Below are positions 32,998-41,425 of a stretch of DNA of 64,000 bases, piece after piece. Below the pieces are notes generated by a model. The model worked only from the letters and a program-made list of their open reading frames with translations, was not told the DNA's origin and did no database searches. Source of the DNA: SIAQ01 sp964484265 (GTDB lineage: Bacteria; Planctomycetota; Planctomycetia; Gemmatales; Gemmataceae); contig CAZAFH010000017.1 of the NCBI GenBank assembly GCA_964484265.1, positions 22,612 to 86,611 on the forward strand. The letters are read 5' to 3'. The position numbers and the translations under genes were made by a program. Position 1 is the first letter of the stretch. Each line of letters opens with the position of its first letter.

Positions 32998-34764
32998 TTA
33001 CCGTCGGCGGGCGACGAAGACGACGCCGTCGGTCGAGTAGTTCCAAATCTGGTTGTTGCCCTGGTATTCGTACACCTGGCGTTGGTTGTAGCTCGTGACG
33101 AGGTTGTTGCCGTTCGGCAGACGGACGACGGAGTTGGGCCAATTGATGTTGATCTGGCTGCCGATCTGTTTGCCCGTCTTGTCGTATTCGCGGACTTGCT
33201 GCTGTTGGTAGTGAGCCAGCAAGACGTTGCCGTTGGGGAGAACGTCCATGTTGCCGAAGAGCATTTGCACGGCATTGACCTGGAACTGGGCGTTGACTTT
33301 TTGCGTGCGCGGATCCATGCGGATGTAGGCGCCGCCGTTGGTGACGAAGGCGATTTCTCCGGTCGGCAGTTTTCGAGCACGGAGCATGTCATTCGTCGGG
33401 CGCTGGTAGCTCCAGACTTCTTGTTTGTTGCGGTTGATTTCGAGCAGTCGGCCTTGCATGGCGATGAAGGTGTTGCCATTGGGCAGGCGCTGCACGGAGA
33501 ATGGATTGCCTCCGCAGGCGAATTCCCATTTGATATCGCCCTTGAGATCGCGCTCGGTGACGCGATTGCCCTGGTACTCGGCCAGGAGCACGCGGTTACC
33601 CGCCAGCAGGTGCGCGTCAACGGGATAGCCGACGGGGACGCTAAATTTCCAGCGGATTTTTTTGTCTTTGTCCAGTTCGTAGACTTCGCCCTGGTTGACG
33701 GCGCCGCCCGCACCGATGCGGTTGTTGTGCTGGACGATGAGCGTGTAGCCGAGGTACACATTCTCGGCCGTGAGTTTGGCCATGTCGATGGTTTTGAGGT
33801 TTGTCTCGTACCATTTGGCCCAGGCATCGCGGCAGGCTTTCTTGCCCTGTTCGTCGTTGCCGAGCGAAACAAGCGGCGCCGATTCACCGGCGAGGCGATG
33901 CAGGGCTTCCTCGATGGGCCAGAGTTCGTCGGCCGACATTTTACCGAGCAGGTCGATCATGACGGGGACGACATCTTTGTCCTGCGAATCGAGCAGCGCC
34001 AGGCAGACGCGGTAGCGAACGGAGACCGCCTCGTCGGCCAACAACTTCTTGACGTTCGCCAATTCGGCCTGAGCCTTGGCTCGCGCCAGCGCTTCGCCGG
34101 CGGCGCCGCGTTTGAGCGGCGTGGCATCCGTCAGCGCCTTGGTCAAGACCGGTTCGACCTTGCCATCGCGGAGAGCCACGGCGCCGAGTGTCTTGCAAAT
34201 TTCGTCCACCACGGTTGGATCGCTGGCGAGCGGCAGGAACGCCATCAATACTTCGGCGGCGCCTGCGGGTTTGATCCTGGCGATGACGCGCGCCACGGCC
34301 GCCTGTAAGATCGGCTCGGCCTTGGTGTCGATCCGTGCCTTGAGGTCGGCGACACGTTTCCGAATTTCCAGGTCAGGGTCGTTTTCGCCGTCCTTCAACC
34401 CGGCGACGGCCGCGGCGCCGAGACCGATCAGACTGCTGAACGCTTTCTCGCGAACCGCGAATTCCTCGTCGCCCAGCTTCTTCACGAGATCTGCAATATC
34501 CTTGGGATCGGGCGCCTTGAGCGTGCGTTTGCGGAAATATTCGAGGAGATCGGGGCCGTCGCCCTTCATGCCGTTCTCGCGAACGACGCGGAGATCCTCC
34601 TTGGACGACTCCATTTCCTGGAACGCTTTCTGGTCGGGCAATTTCGGCGCCTTCTCCGCGGGCTTCTCTTTCGGCTCCTTGCCCGCCTGATTTTGCGACA
34701 CCGTAAGACCAGCTCCAAGCATCGTGACAACCAGGCTCGCGAAAACAATCTTGTAACGAATCAT
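32998..34764 (-). CDS. Secreted HEAT-like repeat plus beta-propeller protein, paralogue 3
   Basis: A 588-residue protein: signal peptide (IRYKIVFASLVVTMLGAG), a linker rich in Lys/Pro/Glu (GKEPKEKPAEKAPKLPDQ), helical repeats (about 75-320; KLGDEEFAVREKAFSSLIGL and LKRGAAGEALARAKAQAELA), then the propeller (about 345-588) with NRVLLAEYQGNRVTERDLKG, LPNGNTFIAMQGRLLEINRN, LPNGNVLLAHYQQQQVREYD and LPNGNNLVTSYNQRQVYEYQ. The Asn-Gly-Asn blade turns are especially regular here. Most upstream of the three in transcription order, so its promoter probably lies in 34765-34960. Confidence 0.85.
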   Translation of the reverse strand: MIRYKIVFASLVVTMLGAGLTVSQNQAGKEPKEKPAEKAPKLPDQKAFQEMESSKEDLRVVRENGMKGDGPDLLEYFRKRTLKAPDPKDIADLVKKLGDEEFAVREKAFSSLIGLGAAAVAGLKDGENDPDLEIRKRVADLKARIDTKAEPILQAAVARVIARIKPAGAAEVLMAFLPLASDPTVVDEICKTLGAVALRDGKVEPVLTKALTDATPLKRGAAGEALARAKAQAELANVKKLLADEAVSVRYRVCLALLDSQDKDVVPVMIDLLGKMSADELWPIEEALHRLAGESAPLVSLGNDEQGKKACRDAWAKWYETNLKTIDMAKLTAENVYLGYTLIVQHNNRIGAGGAVNQGEVYELDKDKKIRWKFSVPVGYPVDAHLLAGNRVLLAEYQGNRVTERDLKGDIKWEFACGGNPFSVQRLPNGNTFIAMQGRLLEINRNKQEVWSYQRPTNDMLRARKLPTGEIAFVTNGGAYIRMDPRTQKVNAQFQVNAVQMLFGNMDVLPNGNVLLAHYQQQQVREYDKTGKQIGSQININWPNSVVRLPNGNNLVTSYNQRQVYEYQGNNQIWNYSTDGVVFVARRR

Positions 34765-34795
34765 GAGAAAATAACCTGCAGTGAAGCGATTTGTA

Positions 34796-34857
34796 TTTCC
34801 GCTTGCGGCTTAGCGCTCCGCATGGCGCCGTGCGGAGCGCTAAGCCGCAAGCGGAAA
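34796..34857. repeat. Near-perfect inverted repeat, GCTTAGCGCTCCGCA
   Basis: TTTCCGCTTGCGGCTTAGCG + CTCCGCA and TGCGGAGCGCTAAGCCGCAA + GCGGAAA around a short loop. One of the best-preserved members of the CGCTAAGCC/CGCTAAACG group, in the upstream region of the propeller cluster. Confidence 0.9.
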
Positions 34858-34963
34858 AGCAAATCGTGAATTCGTGGTTGAACCTAATTTTCAATTACAT
34901 CTCACTTGTACATTCTAGCAAGTATCACACCATCAACACAAAGCTTTTCCCTGGCAACTGGCC

Positions 34964-35278
34964 CTACACGAACGAGTCGAACACGCGCACCTGTTTCCAG
35001 TTTGCCTTGTTCTCGGCAATGAACTGATCGTGTCGCGGGGCCGACTGATAGGCGTCGTGGTCGGCTTTCGTCTTGAACACGAGGTGGAGGGCGACGTCGA
35101 AACCGCGATCATTCACGGGACGATCCATCTCCGCCGCGAGGATGCCGCAGGCGAAAAACACCGTGCCAACATGATCGGCGAGGTATTTCTTGCAGGCATC
35201 GACGAGCGTTTTCTTTGCGGCGTCGCTGGCGTCGTTGAGCGAGAAAAAGACATTGTGTGCGAGCATCGGTGCGGCCAC
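34964..35278 (-). CDS. Dabb (stress-responsive alpha/beta barrel) domain protein
   Basis: A 104-residue protein with the Dabb/dimeric alpha-beta barrel pattern: LAHNVFFSLNDASDAAKKTL, DVALHLVFKTKADHDAYQSA and a closing WKQVRVFDSFV (family motif: VFF.L, ...F.....Y...P.H..F). A GTG at 35278 with GGAG six bases ahead is taken as the start; an ATG at 35266 is an alternative, and the frame is open to 35305. Family members are small dimeric proteins often induced by stress; catalytic role unknown. Divergent from glgA. Confidence 0.8.
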   Translation of the reverse strand: MAAPMLAHNVFFSLNDASDAAKKTLVDACKKYLADHVGTVFFACGILAAEMDRPVNDRGFDVALHLVFKTKADHDAYQSAPRHDQFIAENKANWKQVRVFDSFV

Positions 35279-35408
35279 GAGATTCTCCGTTTCAGCAGAA
35301 ACCAAATTCGGAAGGCTCTTTCATTGCGAACGAATGATTGCCAGAATCATAACGGATTTCTAGCTTGCCAACAGGAATACTTTACGGGTTTGCTGGAGAA
35401 GTCCCATT

Positions 35409-36929
35409 GTGAAATGCCTGCATGCTGCATCCGAGGTAGCCGGTTTTGCGAAGACAGGCGGCCTGGCGGACGTCGTCGGTTCGCTGCCGGCGGCGCTGGC
35501 GGGCCGTGGTCTCGACTGCGCCGTCGTCATGCCGCTTTACCGCGTCTGCCGATCCGCCGCCGTGACGCTCACGCCGACGGAGCATCGATTTCGCGTCCCG
35601 ATCGACGAGCGGATGATCGAGGGCCGGCTTTGGCATGGGAATCTGCCCGGGACCAGCGTGCCAATCTACTTCGTCGAACAGCCCGATCTCTTCGATCGCG
35701 ATGACGCCAAGTATGGCCGCGGAATCTATCAATTCACCAACGACGCCGGCCAACGCCAGGACTACGACGATAACCACAAACGCTATGCCTTCTTCGCGCG
35801 AGCCATTCTCGAAGTGATTCGGCTCACCAACTTTTGGCCCGACATCCTGCACCTTCATGACTGGCAGACCGGACTGGCGCCTGTCTACCTGCGCGAGATC
35901 TACCAGCAGCATGGCAAGCCAACCTTGCGCGGCCGATACGCGGCCATCCGCACGGTGTTTACCATCCACAATCTCGCGTACCAAGGTGCGTTTCCGCCTG
36001 AGGTCGTGCCAGGCCTAGGGTTGTCGTGGAACCTGTTCACCTACGAGAAACTCGAAAACTACGGCATGCTGAATTTCCTCAAGTCGGGCCTCGTCTTCGC
36101 CGACTTGCTCACAACGGTCAGCCCGACCTATGCCAAGGAGATCCAGACTCCCGAACATGGCTGCGGTTTGGAGGCCGTGCTGCAACTTCGCGCGACGCGG
36201 TTGCATGGCATCGTCAATGGCATCGATGGCCGAGTGTGGGACCCCGCCACCGACGCCGCCCTGGCAGCGAATTATTCGGCGGAGACGGCGAGTGTCGGCA
36301 AGCCGCGCTGCAAGGCGGCGCTCCAGGCGGCGTTCCAACTCGACGTCTCGCCGCGCACGCCGCTGTTGGGCATTGTGTCGCGGCTGGCATCGCAAAAAGG
36401 CTTCGACCTCATCGAGCAGGTGCTTCCCGAATTCTTGCAGCGCGGCGCTCAAATGGCGCTGCTCGGCGATGGCGACAAGGGCTACCGCGACATGCTCACC
36501 CGCCTACGCGATCGCTTTCCGAAACAGGTCGGCCTGCACCTCGATCAAAGCGAAACCATCGCCCATCAGATCGAGGCGGGCGCCGATATCTTTCTGATGC
36601 CGAGCCGATACGAGCCATGTGGGCTTAACCAGCTGTATAGCCTGAAATACGGAACGGTCCCCGTCGTGCATGCCACGGGCGGACTGGCGGATACCGTCGT
36701 CGATGCGACATCGAGCCAGGTCGCGATGCGCAAGGCGACCGGCTTCGCGTTCTCTCCGTACAACGCCCCGGCATTCAGCGAAGCATTGCGCCGAGCGATA
36801 CAAACCTACACCGATTCACGGGCACTCTGGAAGCAACTCCAAGAAACCGGCATGAGCCAAGATTGGTCCTGGAACCGCAGCGCCGGAGAATACGAACGGC
36901 TATATCGGCAAAATATGCAGGAGCTGTGA
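35409..36929 (+). CDS. glgA: Glycogen synthase (ADP-glucose type)
   Basis: A 506-residue GT5 glycosyltransferase. N-terminal KTGGLADVVGSLPAALAGRG (ADP-glucose lysine motif, about 15-34), HLHDWQTGLAPVYLRE, TVFTIHNLAYQGAFPPE, TTVSPTYAKEIQTPEHGCGL, VNGIDGRVWDPATD, VSRLASQKGFDLI and the C-terminal MPSRYEPCGLNQLYSLKYGT (second phosphate-binding/nucleotide loop). Length and order are typical. The start is GTG 35409 with GGAGAAGTCCCATT ahead. The glycogen gene stands alone; no glgB, glgC or glgP in the window. Confidence 0.95.
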   Translation: MKCLHAASEVAGFAKTGGLADVVGSLPAALAGRGLDCAVVMPLYRVCRSAAVTLTPTEHRFRVPIDERMIEGRLWHGNLPGTSVPIYFVEQPDLFDRDDAKYGRGIYQFTNDAGQRQDYDDNHKRYAFFARAILEVIRLTNFWPDILHLHDWQTGLAPVYLREIYQQHGKPTLRGRYAAIRTVFTIHNLAYQGAFPPEVVPGLGLSWNLFTYEKLENYGMLNFLKSGLVFADLLTTVSPTYAKEIQTPEHGCGLEAVLQLRATRLHGIVNGIDGRVWDPATDAALAANYSAETASVGKPRCKAALQAAFQLDVSPRTPLLGIVSRLASQKGFDLIEQVLPEFLQRGAQMALLGDGDKGYRDMLTRLRDRFPKQVGLHLDQSETIAHQIEAGADIFLMPSRYEPCGLNQLYSLKYGTVPVVHATGGLADTVVDATSSQVAMRKATGFAFSPYNAPAFSEALRRAIQTYTDSRALWKQLQETGMSQDWSWNRSAGEYERLYRQNMQEL

Positions 36930-37053
36930 GGCGAATACCAATAAAAAAAACATTGGCACGTAGCCACGTCCTCCAAATCGACCTGCCATTCATAGCGGGT
37001 ATGCATGTTGGCGTGCGGCGATATGGTTATCAAACCGGCATGGCATCGCGTTT

Positions 37054-37073
37054 GCCCGCCGTAACCGGCGGGC
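37054..37073. terminator. Hairpin GCCCGCCG-TAAC-CGGCGGGC
   Basis: A perfect 8-base stem with a 4-base loop 124 bases after glgA. No T-tract follows, so termination is only a possibility. Confidence 0.35.
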
Positions 37074-37090
37074 CGTGTGCGCGGATGTTC

Positions 37091-37119
37091 TTGCATGCGG
37101 ATTGAATTTTGCGTAGTAT
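37091..37119 (+). promoter_or_regulatory. Possible sigma-70-type promoter for the lipoprotein gene
   Basis: TTGCAT at 37091-37096 and TAGTAT at 37114-37119, 17 bases apart, about 165 bases upstream of the lipoprotein start. Pattern match only. Confidence 0.3.
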
Positions 37120-37286
37120 GCGTGAGGCGAAAAAAAGGACTGCGGTTCAGTTCGACCCGAGTTCATTCGTCGTGATTAGCCGCGCTGAGATCACAACACG
37201 ACGTTCGCTTTTATACTCCGAGCAAGACGGATCATGTCCATTAGGTTCGCCCGCACCAGGTTGAGCTTTGAGAAGGATGACATCCC

Positions 37287-38138
37287 ATGCGGCAATATCT
37301 GATCGTCGGCCTAATATTCGCGGCTTGGGGTTGCGCGGGTGAATCCTCGCGGCAAGACGGAGCGAGTACCGGCGCTCCTCCCGCGTTTCAGAAAGGGCAA
37401 TTTTTTCTCGTGTTCACCACGGAAGCTTCTGTCAAAATGGATAATGAACTCCGAGTGACTCTGCGACGTGGAGATGTAGTACAGGCATTCGACTTTAAGG
37501 ATATGCCAGATTCTTATCTCGCCTTTGTCCGGATTGGCGGTACCGAAGGGTGGGTTGCCATTGACAATCTGGTTCGGTGCGAACCGCTCCAGCAAGCGGG
37601 ATGTCAAATCTTACCCTTGGAGGACGATAAGGAATTTGAAATACGGTTCTCGCAGCTCACGGCCCGGCGGCTCAGCGAAAAGCTGCAAAAAATCAATGAG
37701 GAACGGGTCGCCGACGTCGTCCGACAGGTAGTTGGTCCCACCGCAAACGCCGCAGGACGCGCAATTGCGGTGGGGGCGACCGGAAACCCGGGTGCGGGAA
37801 AAGTGGGCGGCGAAATGGCGGAGTTCGCGTGTGAGGCGGTCATCGCCGCCGCGAAGGGCAATCTTAAAAAATTCAAAGCGGAACTGGCCTCTGCTGCGGA
37901 CCAGGGCAACGTCGTGATTCACTTCACTCCCAATGTCTCTCTGGCAGGGAAGGTAATCCGCATCCAGGCGGGTCGCGCACCCGACGTGGGACGAGCGGCC
38001 GAGCAAATCGGGTTGATTCACAAGGGCTGGAGAGGCGAATGCGATTATGTTGCCCGGATCCAAAAAGTCATGACGATCATCAGTCCGACAACCTTGGTGG
38101 ACAGCGCATGCTGGAAAATCACATCACTCTCAAATTGA
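37287..38138 (+). CDS. Lipoprotein of unknown function with SH3-like N-terminal part
   Basis: A 283-residue protein with a type II signal (MRQYLIVGLIFAAWGCAG, lipid cysteine about residue 16). After a short disordered stretch, FQKGQFFLVFTTEASVKM... GGTEGWVAIDNLVRCE reads like a small SH3-type barrel (SH3b/GW pattern with closing WVAIDNL). The remainder (SARRLSEKLQKI, ANAAGRAIAVGATGNPGAGK, KVIRIQAGRAPD) has no motif I recognise. AAGGATGACATCCC precedes the ATG. It heads a run of AT-richer small genes. Confidence 0.75.
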   Translation: MRQYLIVGLIFAAWGCAGESSRQDGASTGAPPAFQKGQFFLVFTTEASVKMDNELRVTLRRGDVVQAFDFKDMPDSYLAFVRIGGTEGWVAIDNLVRCEPLQQAGCQILPLEDDKEFEIRFSQLTARRLSEKLQKINEERVADVVRQVVGPTANAAGRAIAVGATGNPGAGKVGGEMAEFACEAVIAAAKGNLKKFKAELASAADQGNVVIHFTPNVSLAGKVIRIQAGRAPDVGRAAEQIGLIHKGWRGECDYVARIQKVMTIISPTTLVDSACWKITSLSN

Positions 38139-38194
38139 ACCAATCGGCGGCGAAGGATTGGCTGTTCATCAACTAGAGTCCAAGGAATTGCATC

Positions 38195-38494
38195 ATGAAA
38201 ACTTGGAAATGTCCTCACTGCGGCAAGGGTTTCAAGGACGCCAATCAGGGTACGACGAGTGCGGCGGACACTGTAGCCGGCATCTTCGCGCTTACAAAAA
38301 ATTTAGTTCGCAGCGGCGGGATGAATCTCTTGAAAACCGCAGCGACGCCTCTCATTTGCCCTCACTGCCGCGGAATAGGCAACGTCTGTCCGAACGCGAC
38401 ATGCGGCACTATCATCGGAGTCCATTTGGGCGATGTTGGGTCGGAGATCAGTTGCCATAAGTGTAAACTCAGGTTTATCGCAAATGGCAATTGA
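38195..38494 (+). CDS. Zinc-ribbon protein
   Basis: A 99-residue protein with an N-terminal CPHCGK (about 6-11), then ICPHCRGIGNVCPNATCG (about 53-70) and CHKC (about 87-90): three CXXC-type pairs, i.e. one to two zinc ribbons. Between them is a region KNLVRSGGMNLLKTAATP that is weakly amphipathic. Most likely a small nucleic-acid or protein binding adapter. It lies 57 bases after the lipoprotein gene on the same strand. The frame is unambiguous because of the cysteine spacing. Confidence 0.7.
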   Translation: MKTWKCPHCGKGFKDANQGTTSAADTVAGIFALTKNLVRSGGMNLLKTAATPLICPHCRGIGNVCPNATCGTIIGVHLGDVGSEISCHKCKLRFIANGN

Positions 38495-38583
38495 ACAAAG
38501 AAAGTCCGCGAGGTGTCTTGGAGAAGCGAGAACGGTGAGCCCCAAAAAGCAGCCATATTCCTTTCTTCAACCGAGTCGAGAGC

Positions 38584-39150
38584 ATGCTTTTCGACATATT
38601 GTTGATTCCGACTTTCTGGTTTCTGCTGCTTGGCGGCTCTACCGTCGTAGCACTAGCCATCTTCGTTATTCAACAAAAGCGGAAGCTTTCCGATGGACTC
38701 TCGCCCAGGATCGAATCCGAGAATGCCACCGGCACAAAATTATTATTCTTCCGAGAAATAGGAGACGGGACTTATCTTGCCACGATCTGGGTCATTGTCA
38801 TTAATCTGCCAATTGCACCTATTTCGACGTGGCGGGTGTTTCCGCGCAGTATCTCGACGCACCGAACGGCTCGCTCAATAGTGACCAGATACAATGTAAC
38901 CTTTTTAGAGAAGAAGCCAATGCGCCTTGTGTCGGTGGCACTTATGTACTTTGAGGTGCTACTCCACATAACAGTTATTTTCGGACCCTCTGTACTCGTG
39001 ATAACGCTTCTCGTCGTTGCCACGGAATGGGCAAAAACGCATGGAAACTGGGTGTTGCTTCTGGTTCCGGCCACAGCCGTTAGCGGTTTCGGTTACACGC
39101 TGTTCCTGGCGTGGAGGTACAACCGTCGCTATGGAAAAGGCTTATTGTGA
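38584..39150 (+). CDS. Small integral membrane protein, unknown
   Basis: A 188-residue protein with a hydrophobic N-terminal segment (LIPTFWFLLLGGSTVVALAI, about 7-26), a short middle part (ATIWVIVINLPIAPISTW), and two C-terminal membrane segments (about 125-147 and 156-176; VLVITLLVVATEWA and LLVPATAVSGFGYTLFLAW), with a positive C-terminus (RYNRRYGKGLL). No motif recognised. Codons are less GC-rich than in the housekeeping neighbours. It lies 90 bases after the zinc-ribbon gene on the same strand and may belong to the same unit. Confidence 0.65.
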   Translation: MLFDILLIPTFWFLLLGGSTVVALAIFVIQQKRKLSDGLSPRIESENATGTKLLFFREIGDGTYLATIWVIVINLPIAPISTWRVFPRSISTHRTARSIVTRYNVTFLEKKPMRLVSVALMYFEVLLHITVIFGPSVLVITLLVVATEWAKTHGNWVLLLVPATAVSGFGYTLFLAWRYNRRYGKGLL

Positions 39151-39198
39151 CGAAGAACCCGCGCTCGTCGAAGTTTAATCCAGGTTCCTTCCAAGTCG

Positions 39199-39405
39199 AT
39201 GAAAGTGCGTCGATTTGAGGCATTCGTCAAAGGCGTGAAGGCCACGGGCTTGAGTGAAATTTGGCGGGGCGAATGGGATGAGTTAGAGTTTGAAATATGG
39301 TTGAATCAAATTGACGTTCTGCTAGAGTTGGCAATTCGCGAACAGGCGTGGGTGTATCTGTGTTTGAATAAAGTGTCGCGGAAGAATGTTTCGACGCGAT
39401 ACTGA
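39199..39405 (+). CDS. Doubtful short ORF
   Basis: A 68-residue frame MKVRRFEAFVKGVKATGLSE... with EFEIWLNQIDVLLELAIREQ. Composition looks somewhat protein-like, but there is no ribosome binding site of note and no family. It could be a real small gene or a remnant in an otherwise gene-poor stretch (39151-39579). A short ACCCAAC/GTTGGGT hairpin lies further on at about 39513-39535. Confidence 0.3.
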   Translation: MKVRRFEAFVKGVKATGLSEIWRGEWDELEFEIWLNQIDVLLELAIREQAWVYLCLNKVSRKNVSTRY

Positions 39406-39579
39406 GTGAGCCGCGGGTGGCGAACGCGTTGTAATACACCACGCGAATCGATCGAAACATCGGAGCCAACTGGGTCCTGATATTCACTAAATCTCGCGCC
39501 CAAGATCCGCGATACCCAACCAGTGTCGGTTGGGTTAATCACTATTCCCCAACGGATCCTTTGCAGGAGGAGTTTGATC

Positions 39580-40089
39580 ATGTGTCGCATATCGTTCGTG
39601 ATCGCTGTCTTCATGACTGCGAGTTTGACCTGGTCCATCGAAGCGGGAGATGCCCCGAAACGCTCGGCCGAGTTACAAGTCCTCGACCGCCTTATTGGCG
39701 ACTGGGAAACCGTGGTCACCGTCAAGGCGACGGGTGAGAAGTCTACCAGCGTTCAGTCTCGCAGATGGTCGCGCAACGGCAAGTTCGTGATCTCGGAAGA
39801 GCTAGAGATGGCGGCCAAGAAAGAATCGCACTTCCTGGTCACTTACGACCCGAAGGCCAAGATGTATCGCGCGTGCTTCATCAACGAGCAGTTCACGACG
39901 CCGCTTCTCGGAACGTGGGACGATAGCTCCCAGACCATGCGGTGGAAAAGCTCCGACATTGCATACAAGCATGAAGGAGTCACGCGCTACATCAACAAAG
40001 ATCTCGTCGAGTGGACCATGACCATTTCCAGCCCGGAAGGCAAGGTCGTCATGGAGCTTTCCGCCCGCCAAACTCGGCGCACGAAGTAG
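39580..40089 (+). CDS. Secreted DUF1579-like protein
   Basis: A 169-residue protein with a signal peptide (CRISFVIAVFMTASLTWSIE). The mature part LQVLDRLIGDWETVVTVKAT, SRNGKFVISEELEMAAKKES, LVTYDPKAKMYRACFINEQF and GTWDDSSQTMRWKS is the lipocalin-like DUF1579 type (LIGDWET, YDPKAK, W). Function unknown. GGAGGAGTTTGATC precedes the ATG, which settles the start against the open frame from 39523. Single gene. Confidence 0.8.
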   Translation: MCRISFVIAVFMTASLTWSIEAGDAPKRSAELQVLDRLIGDWETVVTVKATGEKSTSVQSRRWSRNGKFVISEELEMAAKKESHFLVTYDPKAKMYRACFINEQFTTPLLGTWDDSSQTMRWKSSDIAYKHEGVTRYINKDLVEWTMTISSPEGKVVMELSARQTRRTK

Positions 40090-40250
40090 AACCTCCCCGG
40101 CAATGCAACGCGAATCGATCGAGGGATTCGCGAGACGCGCTCACAACAAAGGGCGGGCGGCGGCTTGCCCTAATCTTTTCTGCACTTTGTGACTTCTTGG
40201 AGAAAGCGAACACACAAGGACGTGATCGGAGTCCGTCGAAAGGAGAAACG

Positions 40251-41315
40251 ATGAGCTTCTTGCGAAAGTTTTTCAAAGACCTCGCCGCGACGCCTGCGGA
40301 GTTTCCCGTCAGCGCAGCGCCGCCGGATTCAAGCGGAACGGCCGATCCGATTCCAGAGGATGAACCGCGCGAAACTGCCGAGCAGGTCGCTGAAGACGCG
40401 GAGTCTGCCGCGGACAGCGAGGCGCAGGCGCAACAGGCTTTCAACGAGGCCGAAACGCTCTATCATCAAGGAGAATATGACCAGGCGGCGGATCAATACT
40501 ACGCTTCCTACAAGAGCGCCAACACAGATCAGCGCGGTTCGCTCGCCTACAACGCCGCCCAGGCTAATCGGCGCGCCAAGAAATTTTCATACGCACTCGT
40601 ATGGTACCAGAAGGCCCTCACCCTGGGCGGACCGGATATCGAAGAGCACCGCGCAGAGATCGAGCAGCACATCGCCGAGATGCAGGAAGAAATGCAGAAG
40701 AATCCGGCGACGGGGCCAGACGGTGAAAGTCTTGGGGAAGCGATGACGCTCTACCAAGAGGCAGAGATCGCATACGCCGAGCGCGATTTCGCCGGGGCTG
40801 TCGCCCTTTACAAGCAGGCGTACTCGCGCTCGAACGAGCCGGCCCTTCTCTTCAATATCGCACAGGCGAGCCGGAACGCGGGCAAGTACGGCGATGCCAA
40901 ATATTGGTACCGCGAATTCCTAAAGCAGATGCCCGACAGCCCTGACAGAGCGTTTGTGGATGAGAGAATTGAGGAGATGAAGCAAAAAGTTCCCGATCCT
41001 CCGGAAGCGGACGGCGAAGAAGCGGCTGCCAGTGCCGAGGAAAAATTCCAGCAAGCCGAACAACTCTATAAAACCGGCAACTATGACCAAGCTGCTGACC
41101 TTTATGCCGAGGTGTACCATGATCCAGCCGTGGCGTTTGCACGCGGCGAAATGGCTTTCAACATGGGCCAATGCATGCGAAACCTCGGCAACACGTCGAG
41201 CGCCGTCGCATGGTACAGGAAGGCGTCAGAGTTTTTCAACGATGGCGACGCAACTCGTGCGCAGATCGACGAGTTCCTCGCAAAGCTCACAGGCGTCCAA
41301 TCGCCGCCGACGTAA
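40251..41315 (+). CDS. TPR-repeat protein, cytoplasmic
   Basis: A 354-residue protein. After a charged N-terminus (SFLRKFFKDLAATPAEFP) come TPR-like units: AETLYHQGEYDQAADQYYAS, AYNAAQANRRAKKFSYALVW, AEIAYAERDFAGAVALYKQA, NIAQASRNAGKYGDAKYWYR and AEQLYKTGNYDQAADLYAEV. Acidic linkers (EDEPRETAEQVAEDAESAAD) join them. No signal peptide or membrane segment. Probably a protein-interaction scaffold. The AGGAGAAACG before ATG 40251 fixes the start; the 80 codons in front of it in the same frame are not coding. Confidence 0.85.
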   Translation: MSFLRKFFKDLAATPAEFPVSAAPPDSSGTADPIPEDEPRETAEQVAEDAESAADSEAQAQQAFNEAETLYHQGEYDQAADQYYASYKSANTDQRGSLAYNAAQANRRAKKFSYALVWYQKALTLGGPDIEEHRAEIEQHIAEMQEEMQKNPATGPDGESLGEAMTLYQEAEIAYAERDFAGAVALYKQAYSRSNEPALLFNIAQASRNAGKYGDAKYWYREFLKQMPDSPDRAFVDERIEEMKQKVPDPPEADGEEAAASAEEKFQQAEQLYKTGNYDQAADLYAEVYHDPAVAFARGEMAFNMGQCMRNLGNTSSAVAWYRKASEFFNDGDATRAQIDEFLAKLTGVQSPPT

Positions 41316-41425
41316 GCGATATTGGTGGCACCTCAAGTGGCATGGTCTTTTTTGTCCTTAACCATGCCACGCTGATTGAGCGAGAGAATTTACAGAAACG
41401 CCCAACCTCAAAAGGAAACGGACAA

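Larger units (their letters stand above)
36930..37286. other. Gene-free interval between glgA and a lipoprotein gene
   Basis: About 357 bases with no convincing coding frame. It contains a CCAAT-A8-C-ATTGG mini-hairpin at about 36939-36957, a small perfect hairpin at 37054-37073 and a sigma-70-like pair described separately. The open frames across it have no codon or motif support. Confidence 0.5.

Noticed and set aside
33082..34308. A 408-residue plus-strand frame opposite the third propeller paralogue
   Set aside because: The minus-strand frame has signal peptide, repeats and paralogues; the plus frame is composition-driven.
36806..37105. Two overlapping open frames (plus and minus) in the gap after glgA
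   Set aside because: Both overlap the glgA 3-prime end out of frame and lack ribosome binding sites or motifs.
39199..39405. Short frame as a firm gene
   Set aside because: No ribosome binding site or family; kept as a low-confidence entry only.
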